Part shown: positions 43,698 to 51,527 of the stretch, piece by piece
Position numbering within the stretch: the stretch's first letter is position 1
How the letters are laid out: the number at the start of each line of letters is the position of its first letter
NCBI GenBank assembly: GCA_943787785.1
Contig: CALSNT010000010.1
Location: 46,849-110,848, forward strand
Length of the DNA: 64,000 bases
From: an uncultured Paracoccaceae bacterium
GTDB taxonomy: Bacteria > Pseudomonadota > Alphaproteobacteria > Rhodobacterales > Rhodobacteraceae
Direction: 5' to 3'
Notes under the pieces: generated by a model
Database searches by the model: none
What the model saw: the letters and a program-made list of their open reading frames with translations, nothing else
Told to the model about the DNA's origin: nothing
Program-made: the position numbers and the translations under genes

Positions 43698-44274
43698 AGG
43701 CGCCGAATGGGCCGTCAACTACGCAGAAAAGTTTATTGATGACCTTACCTCAACACCGCTTTGCGATTCTGATTATTTCGACTCGTACATCATTCTTGGT
43801 ATCCAGCATGATGGCCAGGCAGACTTGGACGACATACTGCCAAGCCTGGTGGCCAAGTCAGAGACTTCTCTTTTGATTTTTCGGTCACTAAAAAGAATTT
43901 CAGCTCATTACATTCTTAAAGAAGAGCCGCTTCCCCACCTACTTAGTCAATGGTTGTGCGATTTTCTTACGGATCTCCGAAAAGAGCCAACTTCGGGAAA
44001 AACCGGCCCGAATAAATCTATAATTGAGGATATGTTTCTCCTCTCTTTGGTTGCAAGTATAAAAAACTTTACCTCAATACCCGTATGGCCCAGGGAAACG
44101 GCACAACCTCGTGGTAATATTCTTGCTTTAGTTGCGTGGGCAAGTGAACGACATAGAATCAAACATGGTAAGTCGCCTTTTCCCATCAAGGTCGGGTCCA
44201 TGGAAAAGCGTTATCAGAGAGCATGCAAGCTGCTAAAAGTCGAGAAGGTAGCCAAAAACGGCAAAAAAAGTTAA
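43681..44274 (+). CDS. Orphan protein between integrase and AlpA (island B)
   Basis: A 197-residue protein, mainly helical, with no signal peptide and no recognised domain: EWAVNYAEKFIDDLTSTPLC, SYIILGIQHDGQADLDDILP, HLLSQWLCDFLTDLRKEPTS and a basic tail (KVEKVAKNGKKS). Its base composition is noticeably more AT-rich than the integrase gene before it, which suggests separate origin. It occupies the same slot as the unrelated 254-residue orphan of island A. Accessory cargo is likely; the function is unknown. Confidence 0.72.
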   Translation: MTSSDKGAEWAVNYAEKFIDDLTSTPLCDSDYFDSYIILGIQHDGQADLDDILPSLVAKSETSLLIFRSLKRISAHYILKEEPLPHLLSQWLCDFLTDLRKEPTSGKTGPNKSIIEDMFLLSLVASIKNFTSIPVWPRETAQPRGNILALVAWASERHRIKHGKSPFPIKVGSMEKRYQRACKLLKVEKVAKNGKKS

Positions 44275-44344
44275 TTTCCTCCGGAAGACAGGCAAATCTA
44301 GAATATGCATACTCACTTCATCTGAATAAACAATGAGGTGAAAG

Positions 44345-44533
44345 ATGCGTTTGCTCAAAGCAAAACAGGTTGCCGAAAAGACTTCGATGTCGATGCCACA
44401 CATCCGCCGAATGGCTCGTGACGGCAGCTTTCCAAAGCCAATGAAAATTAGCGAAAACCGGACGGCTTGGCTGGAAGAGGAAGTTGACGCTTGGATTTCT
44501 GAGTGTGTGAGAGAACACCGATCAGCAATTTAG
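44345..44533 (+). CDS. AlpA-family regulator (island B)
   Basis: A 62-residue winged-helix protein: LLKAKQVAEKTSMSMPHIRR (HTH), MARDGSFPKPMKISENRTAW (wing) and LEEEVDAWISECVREHRS (helix). It is shorter than, but alignable with, the AlpA-type protein at 30967. It is expected to control excision and replication genes of island B. It stands alone, with about 70 bp to the next gene. Confidence 0.88.
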   Translation: MRLLKAKQVAEKTSMSMPHIRRMARDGSFPKPMKISENRTAWLEEEVDAWISECVREHRSAI

Positions 44534-45403
44534 CTGAATAGTCGCAGGCTTGCTAACCACAGAAAGCCTGCAACCAGTCAACAATAAAGATCGAAAGGAG
44601 GATACTATGTCCTCTCAAAAAGGTAAACCTTTTGCATCGTTACTGGATGCAATCTCAAAACAAATCAATGAACATGTCATCTTTCAAAGTGAGCATGATG
44701 CGAATGCGATTACGCTATGGATCGCTGGCACATATCTCATGGATAGCTGGCCGCTGTATCCAAAGCTGATGCTCAACTCACCAGAACGAGAATGCGGGAA
44801 AACTACAGCGCTTCAGGTCATTGAAGCATTCGTTTGTAACGGCAAAATCGCATCCAGCATAACGCCATCGGCAGTCTATCGACTAATACAATCTCAGGCG
44901 CTGACTCTTCTGATTGACGAAGCTGATCGCTCTCTACCGCACAACGAAGAACTAAACGCGGTAATCAATGCCGGACATACTCGGAGAACGGCGACAAAAA
45001 TTCTCTCCCAGAAAACCGCCGATGGGAATTGGAAGCCGAAGGAATTGTCGCTTTGGTGTCCGCAAGTCATAGCAGGTATTGGAGAGTTTGAAGACACACT
45101 GACCAGCCGCTCAATCGTCATCGGCCTGCGAAGAAAAACAAACCAAGAGATCGTGAAGCATTTGTCGATTGGTTTCTTTGAAGAGCATGGAGCAGATCGT
45201 GACAGTCTATCGTCATGGTCCAAAGGAATTACCAGGGACGATCTCCAGCTTGAACCAGATATGCCGTTGGAGGCCCACAACAGGGAACGTGACAACTGGT
45301 GTGAACGGCGGAGCAATACTCGGCCACGGTAGCGGCGGCACAGTGCTGTCGCGGGCGGCGTAAAAGTCGGCCACTTTTGCCCTTTCGATTTGATCGGGAG
45401 GGC

Positions 45404-46909
45404 TTGGGGATTTTCACCGTGGATTTGTATTTGAAGGTTCGCCACGCTCACTTTGAGGAAGGGTTGAGCGGGCGCCGGATTGCCCGGGATTTTGGGCTTA
45501 GCCGGGACAGTGTTTCGAAGATGTTGGCGTATTCTGAGCCGCCCGGATATCGGCGAACGGCGCCGATCAGGCGTCCCAGGCTTGATCCTTATACGGGTCA
45601 GATCGACCAATGGCTTGCGGAAGACAAGACCCGTCCCCGCAAGCAGCGCCATACGGCCAAGCGGATCTTTGAACGGCTACGTGACGAATGTGGGTTCGGT
45701 GGCGGTTACACGATTGTCAAAGACTACGTCCGATCCAGGAAGCGCTCCGGCAAGGAGATGTTTGTTCCGCTGAGCCATCCGCCTGGACACGCCCAGGCCG
45801 ACTTTGGCGAAGCGCTGGTTGTGATCGGCGGTGTCGAGCAAAAGGCGTTCTTCTTTGCGCTTGATTTGCCCCACAGTGATGCCTGCTACATCCGCGCGTA
45901 TCCTGCGGCGAACACCGAAGCCTGGCTGGACGGGCACGTACATGCCTTTGGCTTTTTTGGCGCGGTGCCGCGCTCTGTCCTTTACGACAATGATCGCTGC
46001 CTTGTGGCGAAGATCATGCCGGATGACACCCGCCAGAGAACCCAGCGGTTCAGCGCGATGCTCTCTCATTATGTGATCGGTGACCGTTATGGCCGTCCCG
46101 GCAAGGGCAATGATAAGGGCAAAGTCGAAGGCCTTGTTGGGTACGGGCGGCGCAACTTCATGGTACCGATCCCGCGCTTTGCCCATTGGGATGCGTTCAA
46201 CGACTACCTTGAAGAACAATGCCGCAAACGGCAGGCCGACATGCTGCGCGGTCACAAGGTCAGTATCGGCGAACGGCTGGAGGCTGATCTGGCGGCCATG
46301 CGTCCTTTGCCCGCCGCGCCCTTTGAAGCCTGTGATCTCCAAAGTGGCCAAGTCACATCAACATCCCAGGTGCGCTACCGGGGCAACGATTACTCAGTCC
46401 CCGTTGCCTATGGCCATCGAGAGGTTTGGATCAAAGGCTTCGTTGACCGCGTCGTGATTGGCTGCGCGGCAGAGATCATCGCAGACCATCCCCGCTCCTA
46501 TGACTCAGGCGATATGGTGTTTGACCCGGTGCATTACCTGCGCCTGATCGAGCGCAAGATCATGTCCTTTGATCAGGCAGCGCCCTTGCAGGGCTGGGAG
46601 CTGCCAGAAGCCTTCGCCACGCTCCAGCGGCTCTTGGAGGCCCGGCAAGGCAAGACCGGGAAGCGGGAGTATGTGCAGGTTCTTCGCCTGTTGGAACGCT
46701 TTGATCTGGCGGTGCTGCATCTGGCGATCAAAGACGCACTGCTGATGAGAGCGGTCAGCTTCGACGCGATCAAGCATCTGCTTCTCTGCCGTGTTGAGCG
46801 CCGACCGCCGCGGCTGGATCTGGATGTCTATCCCTTTCTGCCCAGAACCAATGTCGCCACAACGTCTGCAGCCACCTACATGAGCCTGCTGACAGGCGGT
46901 GGCGCATGA
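45404..46909 (+). CDS. istA: IS21 transposase IstA
   Basis: A 501-residue IstA with an N-terminal HTH pair (LSGRRIARDFGLSRDSVSKM), the DDE core with Asp in HAQADFGEALVVI, Asp in SVLYDNDRCLVAK and Glu in KGKVEGLVGYGRRNF, and the C-terminal beta-barrel/DNA-binding part (VRYRGNDYSVPVAYGHREVW). A TTG at 45404 is the likely start. It works with the AAA+ ATPase IstB, whose gene it overlaps by 4 bp. It is complete. Confidence 0.93.
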   Translation: MGIFTVDLYLKVRHAHFEEGLSGRRIARDFGLSRDSVSKMLAYSEPPGYRRTAPIRRPRLDPYTGQIDQWLAEDKTRPRKQRHTAKRIFERLRDECGFGGGYTIVKDYVRSRKRSGKEMFVPLSHPPGHAQADFGEALVVIGGVEQKAFFFALDLPHSDACYIRAYPAANTEAWLDGHVHAFGFFGAVPRSVLYDNDRCLVAKIMPDDTRQRTQRFSAMLSHYVIGDRYGRPGKGNDKGKVEGLVGYGRRNFMVPIPRFAHWDAFNDYLEEQCRKRQADMLRGHKVSIGERLEADLAAMRPLPAAPFEACDLQSGQVTSTSQVRYRGNDYSVPVAYGHREVWIKGFVDRVVIGCAAEIIADHPRSYDSGDMVFDPVHYLRLIERKIMSFDQAAPLQGWELPEAFATLQRLLEARQGKTGKREYVQVLRLLERFDLAVLHLAIKDALLMRAVSFDAIKHLLLCRVERRPPRLDLDVYPFLPRTNVATTSAATYMSLLTGGGA

Positions 46910-47670
46910 CCGAGGCTCCTGAACTGCTTCTGGCCCATCACCTCAAAACCCTGCGGTTGCCCACATTCCTGCGTGAGCACGACAAGCAAGCGCGTATCTG
47001 CGCCGCAGAGGGCGTGGACCATGTCCGCTATCTGGCCCGGCTGACCGAGTTGGAACTGATCGACCGCGAACGACGCATGGTCGAACGCAGGATCAAGTCG
47101 GCGAAGTTCCCGGCGGTCAAAAGCCTGGACAGCTTCGACTTCAAGGCGATCCCATCGCTGAACAAGATGATGGTTCTGGAATTGGCGCGCTGTGATTGGA
47201 TCGAGCGCCAGGAGAACGTCATCGCGCTCGGCCCGTCCGGCACCGGCAAAACCCATGTCGCGCTCGGGCTGGGCCTTGCAGCGTGTCAAAAAGGGCTGCC
47301 GGTGGCGTTTGTAACAGCAGCGGCGTTGGTCAATGAACTGATGGAATCCAGAGACGAGAAGCGCTTGCTGCGCCTGCAGCGACAACTGGCCAAAGTCAAA
47401 CTGCTGATCATCGACGAGTTGGGCTTCGTGCCCCTCAGCAAAACCGGCGCTGAACTATTGTTCGAGCTGATCTCACAGCGTTACGAACGCGGCTCCACGC
47501 TAATCACCAGCAACCTGCCATTCGAAGAATGGACTGACACATTCGGCACCGAACGCCTGACTGGCGCCCTTCTGGATCGCCTGACCCATCATGTGAACAT
47601 TCTGGAAATGAACGGCGAAAGCTACCGCCTCAGCCAGAGCCGCCAACGAACCAAAACAACCGGAACTTGA
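46906..47670 (+). CDS. istB: IS21 helper ATPase IstB
   Basis: A 254-residue DnaC-like AAA+ ATPase that assists IstA in target capture and strand transfer. Walker A is in ALGPSGTGKTHVALGL, Walker B in KLLIIDELGFVPLSKTGA, and ALLDRLTHHVNILEMNGESY is the conserved arginine-finger/C-terminal block. The length is typical. It is translationally coupled to istA and complete. Confidence 0.94.
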   Translation: MTEAPELLLAHHLKTLRLPTFLREHDKQARICAAEGVDHVRYLARLTELELIDRERRMVERRIKSAKFPAVKSLDSFDFKAIPSLNKMMVLELARCDWIERQENVIALGPSGTGKTHVALGLGLAACQKGLPVAFVTAAALVNELMESRDEKRLLRLQRQLAKVKLLIIDELGFVPLSKTGAELLFELISQRYERGSTLITSNLPFEEWTDTFGTERLTGALLDRLTHHVNILEMNGESYRLSQSRQRTKTTGT

Positions 47671-48190
47671 TCAAAGCAGGATTGGCCTGACGGCCAATGC
47701 GCCTTGGAACGTGCTTGCTACCTGAGGGCCTCACGCTCCAAGGCGCACACCACAAACTGGCCGGCTTTTGCTCCGCCCTAGTGGCAGGATATTACGCCGC
47801 CGTTGACAACTGGCTACCGCTGTTCCAAATAGCCCAGATTGCCAGCAGCCAATGGTCAGACAGTGCCGCAGCGGCCTTCCGAGCAATCGAATTGGAGCGC
47901 AGCGCAAATGTCCCAGTCGCTTCGGGCACCGAGCTTCTCATGGATATTCGTCAGTCATTGATCGATTTCATTGATGCTGAAATCCGAGCAAGTGACTTAC
48001 TGATACGTCTGATAAACATGCAAGATAGCGATTGGCAACAGTTCAACTACGGCAAACCGATCACCCACAAAAAACTCAACAAAATGCTACGCCCTTACGG
48101 GATTCAACCAAAGAAACGACGAGAGGCAAATGTCTTTCTGCTTGATAACCTTCAGGACGCATTCAACCGATACCTCCCCCCTTTGTCCTA

Positions 48191-48260
48191 GAACCTTCCA
48201 CATCCTCCACACCCTCCACAGATTTGGCCAGTGTGGAGGCTGTGGAACTTGTGGAGGTTC
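48191..48260. repeat. TCCACA iteron array / imperfect palindrome
   Basis: Three direct TCCACA words at 9-bp spacing (48197-48220) face three inverted copies (TGTGGA) in 48231-48260 across a 10-bp GATTTGGCCA spacer, making two 30-nt arms that pair imperfectly. It begins at the stop codon of the DUF3631 gene. It could be a replication origin, a regulator site or a terminator hairpin. TTCCACA resembles part of a DnaA box. The region 48261-48625 contains no recognised gene. Confidence 0.6.
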
Positions 48261-48625
48261 TCAGAGATAGAAGGGACTACCAATATCAAAGCCCAAATTT
48301 ATCAAGTAGCTTTACGATTCTCAGACCCTGCCAATCGGTAAACTGCGATATTTCGAAAAGTTAATCCGACATTTAGAATACAAGTTTCAATAACGTAACT
48401 GTCATCCGACATTCACCTAGTGTAATCCGTCCCGGTCATGCTGGCACCTGATTGTGCGCTGATCAAGACTTTCAGTCGCATTGCACCAATGTCTGGGCAC
48501 CCGGCCTTTAACCGCCATTGCCCACATCGCGGCAGCGGGCGACGGGATGCCAACCTCGCGCCGCCGGGTTACGGGCTGAAACCGGCTGGGGCGTTGTGGG
48601 CGCAGGGTGGGTGACCACGCAATCG

Positions 48626-49276
48626 TCACTTTGCCTGCAACTTGCGGATCACGCGGCGGAACAGGTTCTGGATCAGCCCGACGCCCCGCTCGATCGAGTG
48701 GCGATGAGAAAGAGCCAGCGGCGCTGCCGTGCCAGTGATCCGCCGCACCCTGTCGGGGCGGACGGCATCGAACCATTGCTGTTCAAGGGACCAGGAATGG
48801 CCGCCCCAACCGGCGTGATCAAAGCCGAACAGTCTGATGTCTGCCGTGCTTTCGCGCACCACCGTATCGAGCGTCTTCGCGCCGAGGCTTGGCACCACCC
48901 TGGTCCAATCGCCCCCATGGACTGCAATCTGCCGTTTCAGCGCATCGGACTCGGGCAGCATTCGAAACGGGCGACCATTGGCCATTGTGTTCAGGCGGGA
49001 GTCTTCCAGCGGACTCGCGAAGCCATCGAACCCCAGCCAGATTTCTTTGGCCCCGCGCATTGCCAGACGGTTGGCGGGCCGTTTCTCGAACTGACGGCGG
49101 ATAGAGTGCTGGTTCAGGACCAATATATTGGTCCGCCGCCCGGCGACGCCGCACAGCGGCGCATGATTCATTCGGATGACAAGATCGCAGGTGTCGATTT
49201 GTGCCGCGACGTCGGCCCGGATGCTGCCGTTTCCGACAATCGCGATGGTGCGTGCCCTGGCCAGGTCTATCCGCAT
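48626..49276 (-). CDS. GT29-like (sialyltransferase-type) glycosyltransferase
   Basis: A 216-residue protein with sialyl-motif-like blocks: TIAIVGNGSIRADVAAQIDT then CDLVIRMNHAPLCGVAGRRT (motif L: VGNGxx...VxRMNxAP...GxRT) and, towards the end, LFGFDHAGWGGHSWSLEQQW (motif VS-like H...E). GT29 enzymes transfer sialic acid or related nonulosonate sugars from CMP donors; bacterial members are few. The start at 49276 overlaps the end of the GT8-like gene by 10 bp, so the two form an operon. No CMP-sialate synthesis gene is in the window, so the donor is open. Confidence 0.7.
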   Translation of the reverse strand: MRIDLARARTIAIVGNGSIRADVAAQIDTCDLVIRMNHAPLCGVAGRRTNILVLNQHSIRRQFEKRPANRLAMRGAKEIWLGFDGFASPLEDSRLNTMANGRPFRMLPESDALKRQIAVHGGDWTRVVPSLGAKTLDTVVRESTADIRLFGFDHAGWGGHSWSLEQQWFDAVRPDRVRRITGTAAPLALSHRHSIERGVGLIQNLFRRVIRKLQAK

Positions 49277-49998
49277 TCCGCCGACCGGCCCTCCAGCGAT
49301 GCCAGATAGCGGTCGCGTTCGGCACGCCACTCGGCAGCAAAGTCGACGCCGTGGCAAGCCTCAAACCAGGGGCCGCCGTTGGTATAGTGGATCCCGAAGG
49401 GCAGGCGCGCCGGTCTGGCGTATTCGCCGACAAGGAAGTTCCATGCGACAGGCAGTGCGCCGATCTGATCCTGATCGGCCACCCATTCCAGACGATGGAG
49501 ATGGCTTGGCGGCGCGCTGTTGACCATTGCGGGCGTCAGCGCCCTCACGTCGGGATGGCCGTTGTTGAAGACCATGAAGGATGACCAGTTCTTGCGCGGA
49601 TAGGTGGTTTGCACCTGCCCGTCCATCTTGGTGGCAGCGGTGGGTACATAGTCATGCTGGACGACATGAACAGCATTGTCGTGGCTGACATGGGACAGCA
49701 CGTTGCGGATATCCGTGGTGAACAGAAAGTCGCAGTCGACGAAGATCGACCAGCCGTTCCGCGCGGCGCTCAGGTGAGGTGTCAGAAACCGGGTGAGTGA
49801 GAATTCCGTCGTGGCGCGGTGGTCGTGGCGGGAATAGAGGCCGGCAGTCCGCAGCGTGGTCAGCTTGAGCGGGCGGATCTCTAGGTCTGGCGCGGAATGG
49901 CGTAGAATCGAGGCGCGGCAGACCTGCCAGGCGATATCTTCGCGGCTGTCATAGCCGACGAAAATCCTGAGCGGCTGGTCCATGGTATCTTGAGGCAT
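49267..49998 (-). CDS. GT8-like glycosyltransferase
   Basis: A 243-residue GT-A fold transferase: LRIFVGYDSREDIAWQVCRA at the N-terminus, the donor/metal site WSIFVDCDFLFTTDI (DxD as DCD), WSSFMVFNNGHPDVR, and HYTNGGPWFEA with a GPW-type acceptor loop. The start at 49998 (MPQDTMDQ) or 49983 is preferred over an upstream frame that runs through the regulatory motif. It heads a two-gene operon with the GT29-like gene. The conserved 24-bp motif lies ~50 bp upstream. Confidence 0.8.
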   Translation of the reverse strand: MPQDTMDQPLRIFVGYDSREDIAWQVCRASILRHSAPDLEIRPLKLTTLRTAGLYSRHDHRATTEFSLTRFLTPHLSAARNGWSIFVDCDFLFTTDIRNVLSHVSHDNAVHVVQHDYVPTAATKMDGQVQTTYPRKNWSSFMVFNNGHPDVRALTPAMVNSAPPSHLHRLEWVADQDQIGALPVAWNFLVGEYARPARLPFGIHYTNGGPWFEACHGVDFAAEWRAERDRYLASLEGRSAECG

Positions 49999-50050
49999 TG
50001 ATGACCTTGCTCTGTCTTGTGCGCGGCGGCGCATTAGGCTGGCGCTTGGG

Positions 50051-50074
50051 CCGACATTCCCCAATTGGCGTGCC
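50051..50074 (-). promoter_or_regulatory. Shared 24-bp upstream motif, copy 2
   Basis: On the minus strand it reads GGCACGCCAA followed by the invariant core TTGGGGAATGTCGG. It ends 52 bp before the GT8-like start at 49998 and points toward it, as in the other two copies. Confidence 0.5.
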
Positions 50075-50102
50075 GGATGTCGTGTCACTCGCCTAAAGCT
50101 GA

Positions 50103-50210
50103 CCGCGGGACAAGCCTTTTCCGCCTCTGGCGCGGGCGTGATGGACGACGCGGGCCCCCATCTTGATCAGTTTCAGTTGCAGGCTGGTCAAAGACCAGTC
50201 GGCCATGGCC
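50103..50210 (-). pseudogene. IS1380-family transposase fragment (minus)
   Basis: About 36 codons, AMADWSLTSLQLKLIKMGAR then VVHHARARGGKG, match the C-terminal part of IS1380-type transposases up to a rearranged tail ending at a stop. It abuts the left end of the truncated IS3 copy at 50212. Confidence 0.75.
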
Positions 50211-50211
50211 T

Positions 50212-50969
50212 TGGAGTAGCCCCCTGAAAGTGGTCCACCAACTGGGATAGATTTGTCCCGCAAATTGGAGGATCAGCGATGGCTGGGAAACGAGAGAAGC
50301 CGGAAGAGATTGTATCGAAGCTACGGCAAGTTGAAGTGCTGCAGGGACAGGGCGCGACGATAGCGGAGGCGGTGCGTCAGATCGGCGTGACGCAGCAGAC
50401 GTTTTATCGATGGCGAAAGTTGTACGGCGGGATGGGGCGCGTTCAGCTCAAGAGGCTTAAGGAGCTTGAGAAGGAGAACCAGCGGCTCAGGCGTGCAGTA
50501 TCAGACCTGACGCTGGACAAGCTGATCTTGACTGAGGCCGCACGGGGAAACTTCTAAGCCCTTCGCGTCGTCGCAAATGCATCGACCGTGTGCGGCAGGA
50601 GCTTGGCGTTTCCGAGCGCCGGGCCTGCCGCACACTTGGGCAGCATCGATCCACACAGCGCAAAGCTCCGCAAGGACGTGTCGACGAAAACCGGCTGACC
50701 GACGATATCATCGAGCTGGCAGATCAATATGGCCGCTACGGATATCGGATGGTCACAGGTTTGCTCAACAATGCGGGCTGGCACGTGAACCACAAGCGGG
50801 TCGAACGTATCTGGCGGCGCGAAGGGCTGAAGGTTCCTCAGAAGCAGAAGAAAAAGGGGCGGCTCTGGCTGAACGATGGGTCGTGCGTGCGTCTCAGACC
50901 AGAGCGCCCCAACCATGTCTGGTCCTATGACTTCGTCCAGGATCGCACCGCAGATGGGCAAGTCTATCG
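50212..50969 (+). mobile_element. IS3-family (IS407-like) copy 2, 3'-truncated
   Basis: It matches the 6451-7678 element from its left end through the middle of OrfB (AGATGGGCAAGTCTATCG), where IS1380-type sequence takes over at 50970. OrfA (50279-50557) is intact and identical in protein. OrfB stops having IS3 sequence after ~127 codons. A few base differences precede OrfA, so the copies are not newly made. It is inactive. Confidence 0.9.
50279..50557 (+). CDS. IS3-family transposase OrfA (truncated copy)
   Basis: 92 residues, identical to the OrfA at 6518: an HTH plus leucine-rich coiled coil. Because the matching OrfB is cut, it can at most bind IS ends or act as an inhibitor of transposition, as free OrfA does in related elements. 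Confidence 0.85.
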   Translation: MAGKREKPEEIVSKLRQVEVLQGQGATIAEAVRQIGVTQQTFYRWRKLYGGMGRVQLKRLKELEKENQRLRRAVSDLTLDKLILTEAARGNF

Positions 50970-51199
50970 CGCTGGCCTACAACCTGGCCACCTTCCTGCG
51001 CTGCATCGAGCTACCCGAGGTTATGGCCGACTGGTCGCTGACCAGCCTCCAGCTCAAACTGATCAAGATAGGCGCACGCGTTGTGCGCCATGCCCGCGCC
51101 ATCACCTTCCAGCTGGCCGAGGTCGCCGTAACTGGCCCGATGGTGCGCGCCATTATCGCCGCCATCCGCCGATTGCGAGCGCCACCGCTATGCGCATGA
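50970..51199 (+). pseudogene. IS1380-family transposase C-terminal fragment (plus)
   Basis: The frame SIALAYNLATFLRCIELPEV, then MADWSLTSLQLKLIKIGARV and FQLAEVAVTGPM ending at RRLRAPPLCA is the last ~75 residues of an IS1380-type transposase. It is inverted relative to the fragment at 50103-50210, so two such elements or one rearranged element flank the IS3 piece. The following 200 bp up to the motif at 51397 hold no gene and are probably IS1380 end sequence. Confidence 0.8.
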
Positions 51200-51396
51200 T
51201 CGCGATCCGGACCCAAATTAAACGAAAACGGCAGGACAGGTCCGTCCGCCACGCTGAAAAACGTCACTGCCGGCCTGGGACGCTGCGGGTTCACGGGCCG
51301 ATCCGCCCAACTTCGGGCGTTTGCGCGACCACAGAAACCGCTCAGGGCGAAAAACACTTGTTCGACTGGCAAAATCAGGCAATCTTGAAGTCAGAC

Positions 51397-51420
51397 GGCA
51401 GGCCACTTGGGGAATGTCGG
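51397..51420 (+). promoter_or_regulatory. Shared 24-bp upstream motif, copy 3
   Basis: It reads GGCAGGCCAC followed by the invariant core TTGGGGAATGTCGG. It lies 68 bp before a GTG and 107 bp before the TTG start of the first adenylating enzyme, and points toward it. Confidence 0.5.
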
Positions 51421-51527
51421 CGCAGTGGTATTCGGCGTATCCTTCGACTAGGATTGACGGCAGGTGCGGTTTTGTGAGCTGAAACAATGTGCTGCGCCTC
51501 AAAGAAGCACCACAAAGGACGATTAGA

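Larger units (their letters stand above)
45300..47808 (+). mobile_element. IS21-family element, complete (2509 bp)
   Basis: The ends are TGTGAACGGCGGAGCAATA (left) and, as reverse complement, TGTCAACGGCGGCGTAATA (right). A 5-bp target duplication ACTGG lies at 45295-45299 and 47809-47813. It carries istA and istB with a 4-bp overlap. It is inserted inside the DUF3631 gene of island B. It is the parent type of the deleted copy at 12310-13431. Confidence 0.95.
44607..48191 (+). pseudogene. DUF3631 primase/helicase-like gene split by IS21
   Basis: The 5' part (44607-45299) and the 3' part (47814-48191) rejoin in frame across a single ACTGG, giving 356 residues. It starts at ATG 44607 after a strong AAAGGAGG. 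The ATPase core has Walker A-like SPERECGKTTALQVI and Walker B-like LTLLIDEADRSLP. The DUF3631 signature NRERDNW/LPLFQIAQIASSQW spans the insertion point, and the C-terminal winged-helix-like MLRPYGIQPKKRRE is intact. Apart from IS21 no mutation is seen, so inactivation is recent and precise excision would restore it. It is the presumed replication ATPase of island B. Confidence 0.9.

Noticed and set aside
44894..45652. 252-codon minus-strand frame
   Set aside because: It spans the junction of the DUF3631 gene and IS21 in antisense and cannot be a pre-insertion gene.
42540..48260. Right-hand attachment repeat of island B
   Set aside because: No further copy of the 49-bp tRNA-Lys repeat was found to the right, so the right limit of island B cannot be placed.
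50051..50074. Sigma-54 promoter reading of the 24-bp motif
   Set aside because: GGCAC...TTG recalls a -24/-12 pair in this copy, but the required GC of the -12 box is absent in all copies (TTGGGG) and the -24 part is not conserved in the others.
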